Positions 44,970 through 53,854 of a DNA stretch of 64,000 nt are shown one piece after another. The notes below the pieces were generated by a model. The model did no database searches. It was not told where the DNA came from and worked only from the letters and a program-made list of their open reading frames with translations. The translations under genes were made by a program, and so were the position numbers. The first letter of the stretch is position 1, and each line of letters starts with the position of its first letter. Origin of the DNA: Streptomyces sp. CA-210063 (lineage in GTDB: Bacteria > Actinomycetota > Actinomycetes > Streptomycetales > Streptomycetaceae); contig NZ_CP102512.1 in the NCBI RefSeq assembly GCF_024612015.1, forward strand, positions 10,168,001 through 10,232,000, given 5' to 3'.

Positions 44970-46589
44970 TCACGCGTCCGCGGCCGCGGCCACCGACCGT
45001 GCCCACCGGTAGTCCGCCTTGCCGCTGGGGGAGCGCTGGATGGTGTCGGTGAGCACCAGCCGGCGGGGGATCTTGTAGCCGGCCAGGCGGGTACGGCAGT
45101 GGGTCTGGATGTCCTCCAGGGACGGCCGGTCCGCGCCCGCGCGCAGTTGCACCACGGCCGCGACATGGTTGCCCCAGCGGGCGTCCGGCACCCCGGCGAC
45201 CAGCGCGTCGTACACGTCGGGGTGGGCCTTGAGGGCCTGCTCGACCTCCTCCGGGTACACCTTCTCGCCGCCGGTGTTGATGCACTGCGAACCCCGGCCG
45301 AGGACCGTGACGACGCCCTCCTCGTCGACGGTCGCCATGTCGCCGAGGAGCACCCAGCGCTCGCCGTCCCGCTCGAAGAAGGTCTCGGCGGTCTTCTTCG
45401 GGTCGTTGTAGTAGCCGAGGGGGACATGGCCGCGCTGGGCGACCCGGCCCGGCACACCAACAGGGACGGGCTCGTACGTCGCCGGATCCACGACCTGCGT
45501 ACGGGAGTGGACGCGGATACGGAAACCGTCGCCCGCGCCCGAGCCCTCCGTCGCCGTGCCGTTGAAGCCGGACTCCGACGAGCCGAAGTTGTTCAGCAGC
45601 ATCGCGTTCGGCACCAACGCCTGGAACTGCCGCCGGACCGTCTCCGACATGATCGCGCCGGAGGACGACACGCTGAACAGGGACGAGCAGTCCGTGCCCT
45701 TCATCGGGCCGTTCAGCGCGTCGATGAGCGGCCGCAGCATCGCGTCGCCGACCAGCGACACACTGGTGACCTTCTCCTTCTCGATCGTCCGCAGAGCCTC
45801 CTCCGGCACGAACTTGCGGTGGATCACGACCCGTTGGCCGAAGTTGAACCCGATGAACGCCGTGAGCGTGGACGTGCCGTGCATCAGCGGGGCGGTCGGG
45901 AAGAACGTGATCCCGTCACCGCCGGCCGCGACCCGCTCGGCCAGCTCCTCCGGCGCCTTCACCGGCTCCCCGGTCGGCGCACCGCCGCCCAACCCCGAGA
46001 AGAAGAGGTCCTCCTGACGCCACATCACTCCCTTGGGCATGCCCGTCGTACCGCCGGTGTAGATGATGAACTGGTCGTCACCCGAGCGCGCGGGGAAACC
46101 GCGCCCGGCGGACGCGGAAGCCTCCGCCTCGGCGAACTCGACGACCTCGAGCGCGGGCGCGTCCGGCGCGGGGGTCCCCACCCGCACCAGATGCCGCAGC
46201 TTCTCCGTTCGCGGCCGCGCCTTCGCCACCCGCCCGGTGAACTCCGCGTCGAAGACCAGACCCACCAGATCCGCGTCCCGGTAGAGGTAGACCAACTCCT
46301 CTTCCACATAGCGGTAGTTGACATTGACCGGCACGATCCGCGCCTTGAGACACCCGAGGGCGGTCTGCAGGTACTCGACGCCGTTGTAGAGGTGCAGCCC
46401 CACGTGCTCACCAGGTTCTATCCCACTGTCGAGCAGATGGTGTCCGATGCGGTTCGCCGCCGCGTCCAGCTCCGCGTAGGTCAGCCGACGCTCCGCACCC
46501 GTCCCCGGGATGTCCAGGTACGCGAGCGCCGCCCGGTCGGGGACCACGTCGACGACCGACTCGAACAGGTCGGCAAGGTTGTACTCCAC
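44970..46589 (-). CDS. FadD-type long-chain or cyclic acyl-CoA synthetase
   Basis: A 539-residue acyl-CoA ligase. Motifs are FIIYTGGTTGMPKGVMWRQE (A3), LLNNFGSSESGFNGTATEG (A5), LLGDMATVDEEGVVTVLGRG (A7), SQCINTGGEKVYPEEVEQAL (A8) and TIQRSPSGKADYRWA (A10 with the Lys). The TGGTTG loop and the MWRQEDLF segment are typical of actinobacterial FadD enzymes acting on bulky or steroid-like acids. GTG at 46589 follows AGGAGGAG. An 18-nt direct repeat (GGGCTCACGCGTCCGCGG) duplicates the C-terminal coding end just past the stop. It is divergent from the enoyl-CoA hydratase gene across a 17-bp operator-like palindrome. Confidence 0.94.
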   Translation of the reverse strand: MEYNLADLFESVVDVVPDRAALAYLDIPGTGAERRLTYAELDAAANRIGHHLLDSGIEPGEHVGLHLYNGVEYLQTALGCLKARIVPVNVNYRYVEEELVYLYRDADLVGLVFDAEFTGRVAKARPRTEKLRHLVRVGTPAPDAPALEVVEFAEAEASASAGRGFPARSGDDQFIIYTGGTTGMPKGVMWRQEDLFFSGLGGGAPTGEPVKAPEELAERVAAGGDGITFFPTAPLMHGTSTLTAFIGFNFGQRVVIHRKFVPEEALRTIEKEKVTSVSLVGDAMLRPLIDALNGPMKGTDCSSLFSVSSSGAIMSETVRRQFQALVPNAMLLNNFGSSESGFNGTATEGSGAGDGFRIRVHSRTQVVDPATYEPVPVGVPGRVAQRGHVPLGYYNDPKKTAETFFERDGERWVLLGDMATVDEEGVVTVLGRGSQCINTGGEKVYPEEVEQALKAHPDVYDALVAGVPDARWGNHVAAVVQLRAGADRPSLEDIQTHCRTRLAGYKIPRRLVLTDTIQRSPSGKADYRWARSVAAAADA

Positions 46590-46674
46590 CGCGCTCCTCC
46601 TGACCTCGCTCCCACCGGCTGCCGGTCATCAGAGCAAAGGGCGGCACAACTGTGAAGGGTCCGCGCACAATAAA

Positions 46675-46691
46675 TCTGACTACCTGTCAGA
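46675..46691. promoter_or_regulatory. 17-bp operator-like palindrome TCTGAC-TACCT-GTCAGA
   Basis: Perfect 6-bp arms lie 85 bp from one divergent start and 75 bp from the other. Together with the matching site at 36151-36167 and identical flanking A-runs, it is the best candidate for a shared repressor site of the acyl-CoA catabolic genes. Confidence 0.7.
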
Positions 46692-46765
46692 AAACCCTTG
46701 AAGTGCTTCGGCGCCTCCTGCAACCTGTTCTCGTTCCGAAGGCGGGACGGAGAGAGAGGACCGCG

Positions 46766-47566
46766 ATGGGTGGTACGGAACACCTGACCGTGCGGCGCGA
46801 AGACGCCACACTGGTGCTCACGCTCAACAGGCCCGAGGCCAAGAACGCGCTCTCGCTGCCGATGCTCGTCGGCCTCTACGACGGCTGGGTCGAGGCCGAC
46901 CAGGACGACGAGGTCCGCTCGATCGTCATCACGGGAGCGGGCGGTGCCTTCTGCGCCGGGATGGACCTCAAGGCCCTCGCGGGCAAGGGCATGGAAGGGC
47001 AGCAGTACCGGGACCGGCTCAAGGCCGACCCCGATCTGCACTGGAAGGCGATGCTCCGCCACCACCGGCCGCGCAAACCGGTGATCGCCGCGGTTGAGGG
47101 CCACTGCGTGGCCGGGGGAACTGAGATCCTCCAGGGCACCGACATCCGGGTCGCGGGGGAGTCGGCGACGTTCGGCCTTTTCGAGGTGCGGCGTGGTCTC
47201 TTCCCGATCGGCGGATCCACGGTCCGCCTCCAGCGCCAGATTCCACGCACTCACGCGTTGGAGATGCTGCTCACCGGGCGGTCGTACACCGCGCGCGAGG
47301 CCGCCGGTGTGGGGCTGATCGGGCACGTCGTGCCCGACGGCACGGCCCTGGCCAAGGCCCTGGAGATCGCCGAGCAGATCAACGCGTGTGGGCCGCTGGC
47401 CGTGGAGGCGGTGAAGGCGTCCGTGTACGAGACGGCCGAGATGACCGAAGCGGAGGGGCTGGCCGCCGAGCTGAAGCGGGGGTGGCCGATCTTCGACACG
47501 GATGACGCGAAGGAGGGGGCTCGTGCCTTCGCCGAGAAGCGGGCCCCTGTTTACAAGCGGGCGTAG
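46766..47566 (+). CDS. Enoyl-CoA hydratase/isomerase (crotonase fold)
   Basis: A 266-residue crotonase-superfamily protein that should hydrate or isomerise an enoyl-CoA in a beta-oxidation-like pathway. LTLNRPEAKNALSLPMLVGL starts the fold, and GAGGAFCAGMDLKALAGKGM supplies the first oxyanion segment. KPVIAAVEGHCVAGGTEILQ gives the second; here Glu occurs in GGTE, the usual position of one catalytic acid. FEVRRGLFPIGGSTVRLQRQ gives the trimerisation region. ATG at 46766 is preceded by GAGAGG. It is divergent from the FadD-type gene and precedes the OB-fold/thiolase genes, separated from them by a common intergenic repeat. Confidence 0.93.
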   Translation: MGGTEHLTVRREDATLVLTLNRPEAKNALSLPMLVGLYDGWVEADQDDEVRSIVITGAGGAFCAGMDLKALAGKGMEGQQYRDRLKADPDLHWKAMLRHHRPRKPVIAAVEGHCVAGGTEILQGTDIRVAGESATFGLFEVRRGLFPIGGSTVRLQRQIPRTHALEMLLTGRSYTAREAAGVGLIGHVVPDGTALAKALEIAEQINACGPLAVEAVKASVYETAEMTEAEGLAAELKRGWPIFDTDDAKEGARAFAEKRAPVYKRA

Positions 47567-47599
47567 GCGTTTCGCTGGGGGCGGTCGTGTTTCGGCTGC

Positions 47600-47648
47600 G
47601 GGTGGTTCGTGGCTGGTCGCGCAGTTCCCCGCGCCCCTTGAGGGGCGC
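47600..47648 (+). repeat. Interspersed intergenic palindrome-containing repeat, copy 2
   Basis: GGTTCGTGGCTGGTCGCGCAGTTCCCCGCG ends in the hairpin GCGCCCC-TTG-AGGGGCGC (47631-47648). It is the inverted counterpart of 36056-36104. The hairpin could attenuate or terminate transcription between the hydratase and OB-fold genes. Confidence 0.75.
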
Positions 47649-47682
47649 GCCTGTGCCCCTCTTCTGAAGGAGTCGAGCTCCG

Positions 47683-48624
47683 ATGTCCACAATCCTCAAA
47701 GCACCCCTCACCGTTGAGTTTCCCTTCACCCGCTCCCTCGGTCCCGTCCAGAGCGCCTTCCTCACCGGGCTGCGCGAACGTGTCGTTCTCGGTGTGCGTG
47801 CCGGTGACGGGCGGGTCCTTGTGCCGCCCGTCGAGTACGACCCCGTCACCGCCGAGGAGATCCGCGACCTGGTCGAGGTCGCCCCCACCGGCACCGTCAC
47901 CACCTGGGCCTGGAACCACGAGCCGCGCCGCGGCCAGCCGCTGGGCGCCCCCTTCGCCTGGGTTCTGGTACGCCTCGACGGCGCCGACACGGCTCTGCTC
48001 CACGCCCTCGACGCGCCCGGCCCCGACGCCGTACGCACCGGTATGCGCGTCCGCGTCCGCTGGGCCGAGGAACGCTCCGGCGCCATTACGGACATCGCCT
48101 GCTTCGAGCCGTACGACGGCGATCCGGTGGAACCGGCGGGCCACAGCGGCGAGTTCGCCGACCCCGTCACCGGGATCGTCGCCCCCGCCCGCCTCGACTA
48201 CACCTACTCGCCCGGCCGCGCCCAGACCGGCTACATCAATGCCCTCGCCGAGCGCCGCAACGTGGGCGAGCGCTGCCCGTCCTGCCGCAAGGTGTACGTA
48301 CCGCCGAGGGGCGCCTGCCCCACCTGCGGGGTGGCCACGGCCGAGCAGGTGGAGGTCGGGCCGGGCGGCACGGTGACCACGTTCTGCATCGTCAACATCA
48401 AGGCGAAGAATCTCGACATAGAGGTGCCTTACGTATACGCCCACATCGCCCTCGACGGCGCCGACCTCGCCCTGCACGGCCGTATCGCGGGCATCCCCTA
48501 CGACCAGGTGCGGATCGGCCTGCGCGTCGAACCCGTGTGGACGGAAGGCGCTCGCTATCCCGATCACTACCGGCCCACCGGCGAGCCGGACGCCGAGTAC
48601 GACACGTTCAAGGAGCTGCTGTGA
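47683..48624 (+). CDS. Double OB-fold (DUF35/ChsH2-like) protein with one zinc ribbon
   Basis: A 313-residue protein made of two tandem DUF35 units. The second unit (about 185-300) has a rubredoxin-like zinc ribbon, CPSCRKVYVPPRGACPTC, followed by the OB fold beginning GGTVTTFCIVNIKAKNLDI. The first unit (about 15-150) has the OB-fold half (GTVTTWAWNHEPRRGQPLGA) but lacks all four Cys, its ribbon being replaced by GDGRVLVPPVEYDP. DUF35 proteins bind acyl-CoA next to thiolases or, in steroid degradation, form part of hydratase/aldolase complexes. GAAGGAG precedes the ATG. The next gene begins in its stop codon, so it is probably a subunit of the same complex as the two thiolase-like proteins. 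Confidence 0.92.
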   Translation: MSTILKAPLTVEFPFTRSLGPVQSAFLTGLRERVVLGVRAGDGRVLVPPVEYDPVTAEEIRDLVEVAPTGTVTTWAWNHEPRRGQPLGAPFAWVLVRLDGADTALLHALDAPGPDAVRTGMRVRVRWAEERSGAITDIACFEPYDGDPVEPAGHSGEFADPVTGIVAPARLDYTYSPGRAQTGYINALAERRNVGERCPSCRKVYVPPRGACPTCGVATAEQVEVGPGGTVTTFCIVNIKAKNLDIEVPYVYAHIALDGADLALHGRIAGIPYDQVRIGLRVEPVWTEGARYPDHYRPTGEPDAEYDTFKELL

Positions 48625-49666
48625 ACCGGGAGATCGCCGTCGTCGCCTTCGCCCAGACCGACCACCGGCGCACCACCGACGAGTTCTCCGAGGTGGAGAT
48701 GCTCATGCCGGTGCTGCACCAGGTCCTGGAGCGGACGGGGCTGAAGACGTCCGACATCGGCTTCACCTGCTCCGGCTCCAGCGACTACCTCGCCGGCCGC
48801 GCCTTCTCCTTCACCCTCGCCCTCGACGGCGTGGGCGCCTGGCCGCCGATCTCCGAGTCGCACGTCGAAATGGACGGGGCGTGGGCCCTGTACGAGGCCT
48901 GGGTGAAGCTTCAGACGGGGGACGCGGACACCGCGCTCGTCTACGCGTACGGCAAGTCCTCGCCCGGGTCCGTGCGTGACGTGCTGACCCGTCAGCTCGA
49001 CCCGTACTACGTGGCGCCGCTCTGGCCCGACTCCGTCGCCCTCGCCGCCCTCCAGGCCCAGGCGCTCATCGACGCGGGCGCCACGGACGAGCCGGCGCTG
49101 GCGGCGATCGGGGCGCGCAGCCGCACGGAGGCCGCCACCAACTCCCATGCCCAGCTGAGGGGTTCCGTGCCGCAGGGGGAGTACCTCGTACGGCCCCTGC
49201 GCACCGGGGACTGTCCGCCCATCGGCGACGGGGCCGCCGCCGTGGTCCTCGCGGCGGGGGAGCGGGCCCGGGACCTGTGCGAGCGGCCCGCCTGGATCCG
49301 GGGGATCGACCACCGCATCGAGGCCCACGGCATCGGCGTACGCGATCTGACCGACTCGCCGTCCACCCGCCTCGCCGCCGAGCGGGCCGGAGCCTTCGAA
49401 CGGCCCGTGGACACCGTCGAGTTGCACGCCCCTTTCAGCTCCCAGGAGGTCATCCTGCGCGAGGTGCTGGAGCTCGACGACAGCGTGCGCGTCAACCCGT
49501 CGGGCGGGGCCCCGGCCGCCCACCCGGTCATGGCCGCCGGGCTCATCCGGATCGGTGAGGCCGCCGCCCGTATCCACCGGGGGGAGTCCGACCGGGCGCT
49601 GGCGCACGCCACTTCCGGCCCCTGTCTGCAACAGAACCTGGTCGCCGTACTCGAAGGGGATCCGCG

Positions 49667-49670
<4 letters not shown>
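48621..49670 (+). CDS. Lipid-transfer/thiolase-fold protein 1
   Basis: A 349-residue thiolase-superfamily protein of the lipid-transfer (SCP-x/Ltp) type. It begins REIAVVAFAQTDHRRTTDEF, has the PPIGDGAAAVVLAAGERARD block and a C-terminal VRVNPSGGAPAAHPVMAAGL, the usual loop before the last active-site region. A canonical thiolase nucleophile Cys in a CSSG-type loop is not evident: the region reads HVEMDGAWALYEAWVKLQTG. It may be an acyl-binding or retro-aldolase partner rather than a true thiolase. The GTG start overlaps the OB-fold gene stop (GTGA) and the next gene overlaps its stop (ATGA), which indicates coupled synthesis of three subunits. Confidence 0.9.
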
Positions 49671-50833
<1,163 letters not shown>

Positions 50834-50915
50834 ACCTCCCCCTCACGTGGCCTGTCGGCGGTGGTGGTCGATCGCTAGTCTGGCGGGCGGACGACGAACC
50901 GGGAGGAGCACGGAC

Positions 50916-51161
50916 GTGGCCGAGAGCACCATGGAGCAGCGATCGCTCGACGGCTGGCACAAGCCGGCGGAACTGGACCTCAGCAAGGCGGACTGGCGGT
51001 CCAGCAGCCAGGGGCGGGGAGATGTCCAGATCGCCTTTGTCGAGGGTTTCATCGCCATGCGCAACAGCGGCAGCCCCGAGAGCCCCTCGCTGATCTTCAC
51101 CCCCGCCGAGTGGGGCGCCTTCGTATCGGGGGCTCGCGAGGGCGAGTTCGACCTGACCTGA
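50916..51161 (+). CDS. DUF397 domain protein
   Basis: An 81-residue protein with the DUF397 pattern: WRSSSQGRGDVQIAFVEGFI, then AMRNSGSPESPSLIFTPAEW and FVSGAREGEFDL. DUF397 proteins are usually encoded next to an XRE-type regulator and belong to Streptomyces developmental gene pairs. Here no such regulator adjoins, so it is an orphan. GTG at 50916 follows GGGAGGAG. A strong terminator follows. Confidence 0.9.
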   Translation: MAESTMEQRSLDGWHKPAELDLSKADWRSSSQGRGDVQIAFVEGFIAMRNSGSPESPSLIFTPAEWGAFVSGAREGEFDLT

Positions 51162-51178
51162 GCGGCCGCACGGTTTCA

Positions 51179-51208
51179 GTCGGTGGGCGGCCGGGGCCGC
51201 CCACCGAC
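51179..51208. terminator. Strong terminator between convergent genes
   Basis: A perfect 14-bp stem GTCGGTGGGCGGCC (51179-51192) pairs with GGCCGCCCACCGAC (51195-51208) with a minimal loop, after DUF397 and facing the transglutaminase-like gene. Confidence 0.85.
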
Positions 51209-51240
51209 AGGGAGAGGAGAAGTGCTCGGGGGCCGGCCAG

Positions 51241-52161
51241 TCAGCGGAGGGTGACCTCGCGTGGACCGTTGTACGGCGCCAGCGACAGGACGGTCCTCGG
51301 TGTCCGCAGTCCCTCGTGGCCCGTGAACAACGCGCGCGCCGCGGCGAAGTTCACCTCGTCACCCGCCACCGGCGCGACCTCGTCGTACAGCTCGCGGACC
51401 GGGTCCACGAGTTCCTGGCCGGCCTCGGTCTCCGTCCCCCAGATGTCCCACAGGAGCGTCTCGACCTTGTTCAGGTCCGCGAGGTCGAGCCGGACGTTGC
51501 CCGCCACGAACCACTCGCCGTTCAGCGGCCCCTCCTGCGGCGGGTGGAGGCCGAACGTCCCGGGGTCCGCCTCACCGGCCCGGATGGCCTGCCACGCCTT
51601 GCCCGCGACGAGGAAACGGTCGCGCGGCACGTCCATCGGATCGAAGTCGATCTTCCAGGTGTCGACGATCAACGGTTCCGTCAGCTGAGCGTCGGCGAAC
51701 AGCCAGCCGCGTGCCGGGTCCCAGTACTCGGTGACCACGTGGTCGCAGTGGAATCCGTTGTCGCCGAAATAGGTGGCGAAGCCCGACCGCAGCCGGGCGG
51801 GCACGCCGATGTGGCGCAGGAGCGAGCAGTGCAGCAGCGAGAAGTCGCGGCACACGCCGACGAAACGGTCCTCGGGCTCCCGGCGCCGTGACAGCGGCGC
51901 GTCGTTTCGCCCGACGACGATCCGCAGGATGTCGTCGAGGTAGCGCGTCTCGGCGTCGTTGTGCAGCCGGTCCTGTGGGGTGGCGTAGCGGAATGTCTCA
52001 CCCTCGCCCCGATGGATCATCAGATCCCGTGCCACACGGGCGAGTTGAGCCGGATCACGTGGCAGGTCGGTGTAGCGCGGAGCGAGATCGCCCGGGTCGG
52101 TGAACGCGCTCTGCGTGGCGTAGAAGGCGGCGACGTCCGGTGCGAGGTGTGCGGGTGGCAT
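51241..52161 (-). CDS. Transglutaminase-like domain protein
   Basis: A 306-residue cytoplasmic protein with a transglutaminase-like (papain-fold) core. The Cys lies in FVGVCRDFSLLHCSLLRHIG, the His in GFHCDHVVTEYWDPARGWLF, and the Asp in ADAQLTEP: the standard Cys-His-Asp order. The family includes proteases and peptide-ligating enzymes, and no substrate is indicated. There is no signal peptide. ATG at 52161 has GGGGG upstream. It is divergent from the CGNR gene across a relatively A/T-rich 180-bp region. Confidence 0.88.
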   Translation of the reverse strand: MPPAHLAPDVAAFYATQSAFTDPGDLAPRYTDLPRDPAQLARVARDLMIHRGEGETFRYATPQDRLHNDAETRYLDDILRIVVGRNDAPLSRRREPEDRFVGVCRDFSLLHCSLLRHIGVPARLRSGFATYFGDNGFHCDHVVTEYWDPARGWLFADAQLTEPLIVDTWKIDFDPMDVPRDRFLVAGKAWQAIRAGEADPGTFGLHPPQEGPLNGEWFVAGNVRLDLADLNKVETLLWDIWGTETEAGQELVDPVRELYDEVAPVAGDEVNFAAARALFTGHEGLRTPRTVLSLAPYNGPREVTLR

Positions 52162-52339
52162 GACTGAACCCCCAGAATGAATCGGCCACACGTTCGATTT
52201 GCGGGCCGCTTCGCCTCACCGTGCCAAAATTCCCCCGCAATTGTCCAGAATTCCCGCAGGGGCCCGACTGCTCGGAATTTCCCTCTCGAATTCCGCCCGG
52301 CTCGATTTAATGGATGACTGCTCGCCTATCATTAGCCTC

Positions 52340-52981
52340 ATGGAGTACTCGATCAGCGCGGACGCGCGGCTCGCCCTGGACCTGGCCCTGACCGTCCGCC
52401 ACGACGGCAGCGGCGGTGTCGCCGATGACCTGACCGAACCCACTGGCCTCACCACCTGGGTCCGGGCACACGCGGACGCCCTGCCGACCGCCCCCGGCTT
52501 CACCGCCGACGAGGCCGCGCTCACCGCCGTACGCGATCTCCGTTCCGCTGTCCGGGCCCTGTTCGCCCGCGCCGTCAGCCCCGGCGAGCCCAGCCCGGCG
52601 GACGCCGCCCGGCTGCCGTCCGTCCCCGAGGCGCTGGCGCGCCTCAACGCCGCCGCCGCCCTGACCCCGACCGTCCCGGTGCTCTCCTGGAGCCCCGGCG
52701 CCGAACCCGTCGTACGCCACGAGCCCGCCACCGGCGACGACCCGCTCACCGCCGCGCTCGCCCGCGCCGCCCTCGCCTTCCTCACGAGCCCCGAGCGGCA
52801 GCGACTGCGCGCCTGCCACGCGCCACGATGCGTGCGCTACTTCCTCAAGGAGCACCCGCGCCAGGAGTGGTGCAAGCCGTCCTGCGGCAACCGCGCCCGC
52901 GTCGCCCGCCACCACGAGCGGCACAAGAAGACCGCCGGCCAGCCGTCCACGCGACCGTCAGCCCGGCAGGCCGGTCGGTAA
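52340..52981 (+). CDS. CGNR zinc-finger (ABATE-domain) protein
   Basis: A 213-residue protein with an N-terminal alpha-helical ABATE-like domain (about 5-150, ARLALDLALTVRHDG through RARALRA-like VRDLRSAVRALFARAVS). The C-terminal CGNR finger (about 160-200) has LRACHAPRCVRYFLKEHPRQ and WCKPSCGNRARVARHHER. The family is thought to be regulatory or stress-related. The ATG at 52340 lacks a ribosome-binding site, but TATCAT sits at 52327-52332, about the right distance for transcription to start at or near the ATG, so the mRNA may be leaderless. It is the only intact copy of this family here; two broken relatives lie at 6420 and 13212. Confidence 0.9.
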   Translation: MEYSISADARLALDLALTVRHDGSGGVADDLTEPTGLTTWVRAHADALPTAPGFTADEAALTAVRDLRSAVRALFARAVSPGEPSPADAARLPSVPEALARLNAAAALTPTVPVLSWSPGAEPVVRHEPATGDDPLTAALARAALAFLTSPERQRLRACHAPRCVRYFLKEHPRQEWCKPSCGNRARVARHHERHKKTAGQPSTRPSARQAGR

Positions 52982-53233
52982 CCGCCGAACCGGCCCCGCC
53001 GACCCGCGCCGGGCATACGCCGTGATGCCCGCAGAAGGCGGCGCGAGCCCGGAACGGCCGCGCGGAACCCCGCTCACCACCAGCAGCGGCAGGGCGACCC
53101 ACGGGCCCTGCCGGACCGGCCCGGCGCTGGGCGAACAGCCTCCGAACGGATGACCGCACCGGACCCCGGATCGGCCCCCGCAATAGTCTCGCCCACCCGC
53201 CACCGAGCACCTCCGGGCACGTACCATGGCGGC
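52982..53233. other. Intergenic, no gene seen
   Basis: This 250-bp GC-rich region should contain the promoter of the next gene. I see no hairpin of convincing strength and no coding signal. Confidence 0.4.
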
Positions 53234-53731
53234 ATGTCCTTCCTCCGCCGCCGCAGCGCCACCCCTGCCGGTCCCGACTTCGACGTACTGGCCATGGACC
53301 CGGGCGACTGGCCGGGCAATCTCGGCGCCGGCCTGCTGCCCGCCCCCGACGGCAGCTGCCAGGGCGTCTTCCTGCGCTACGACCTCTACGGCGGCCGCGG
53401 CCCCGCGATGATCATCGGCAACCTCCCGGAGGGCTCCCCGGCGCGCGAGATCGCCGACGGCGAGATCCCCTTCGAGGTGGCCCAGCTGCTGGTCGCGCTG
53501 GAGAACGAGGAGGACATCACGGTCGTCGGCTCCGAGGACATGCCGGTGATGCAGGGCGACAACCTGCTGATCGTCCGCCGCCTCAAGCTCTCCGAGTCCC
53601 GGATCTCCTGCGTCCAGTTCGACCGCAGCGACAACGTCCTGGTGACCATCGCCGCCTGGGACCGCCCCATCACCGACGACCTGTACGCCCTGCTCAAGCC
53701 ACTCCCGGCGGAGCTGTTCCAGCAGGGCTGA
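53234..53731 (+). CDS. Conserved hypothetical protein
   Basis: A 165-residue acidic cytoplasmic protein. I recognise it only as the type of conserved, single-copy protein seen in Streptomyces genomes; no named domain is evident. It has LAMDPGDWPGNLGAGLLPAP, then EEDITVVGSEDMPVMQGDNL and LIVRRLKLSESRISCVQFDR, with no signal peptide or membrane segment. ATG at 53234 follows GGCGG closely. It stands alone between the CGNR gene and a terminator, and nothing in the context suggests a role. Confidence 0.75.
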   Translation: MSFLRRRSATPAGPDFDVLAMDPGDWPGNLGAGLLPAPDGSCQGVFLRYDLYGGRGPAMIIGNLPEGSPAREIADGEIPFEVAQLLVALENEEDITVVGSEDMPVMQGDNLLIVRRLKLSESRISCVQFDRSDNVLVTIAAWDRPITDDLYALLKPLPAELFQQG

Positions 53732-53753
53732 GAGCACACAGGGGACCAAGAGA

Positions 53754-53785
53754 GAAGGGCCGGGCTCACACCCGGCCCTTCTTCG
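53754..53785. terminator. Terminator between convergent genes
   Basis: GAAGGGCCGGG pairs with CCCGGCCCTTC across CTCACA, followed by a T-containing stretch TTCG. It separates the hypothetical gene from the amidase gene. Confidence 0.8.
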
Positions 53786-53854
53786 TGCCCTCAGAACGCC
53801 CCGACCTCAGAAGGCCCCGACCTCAGGAGATCTCGTCATCAGACGGCCTCGTCC

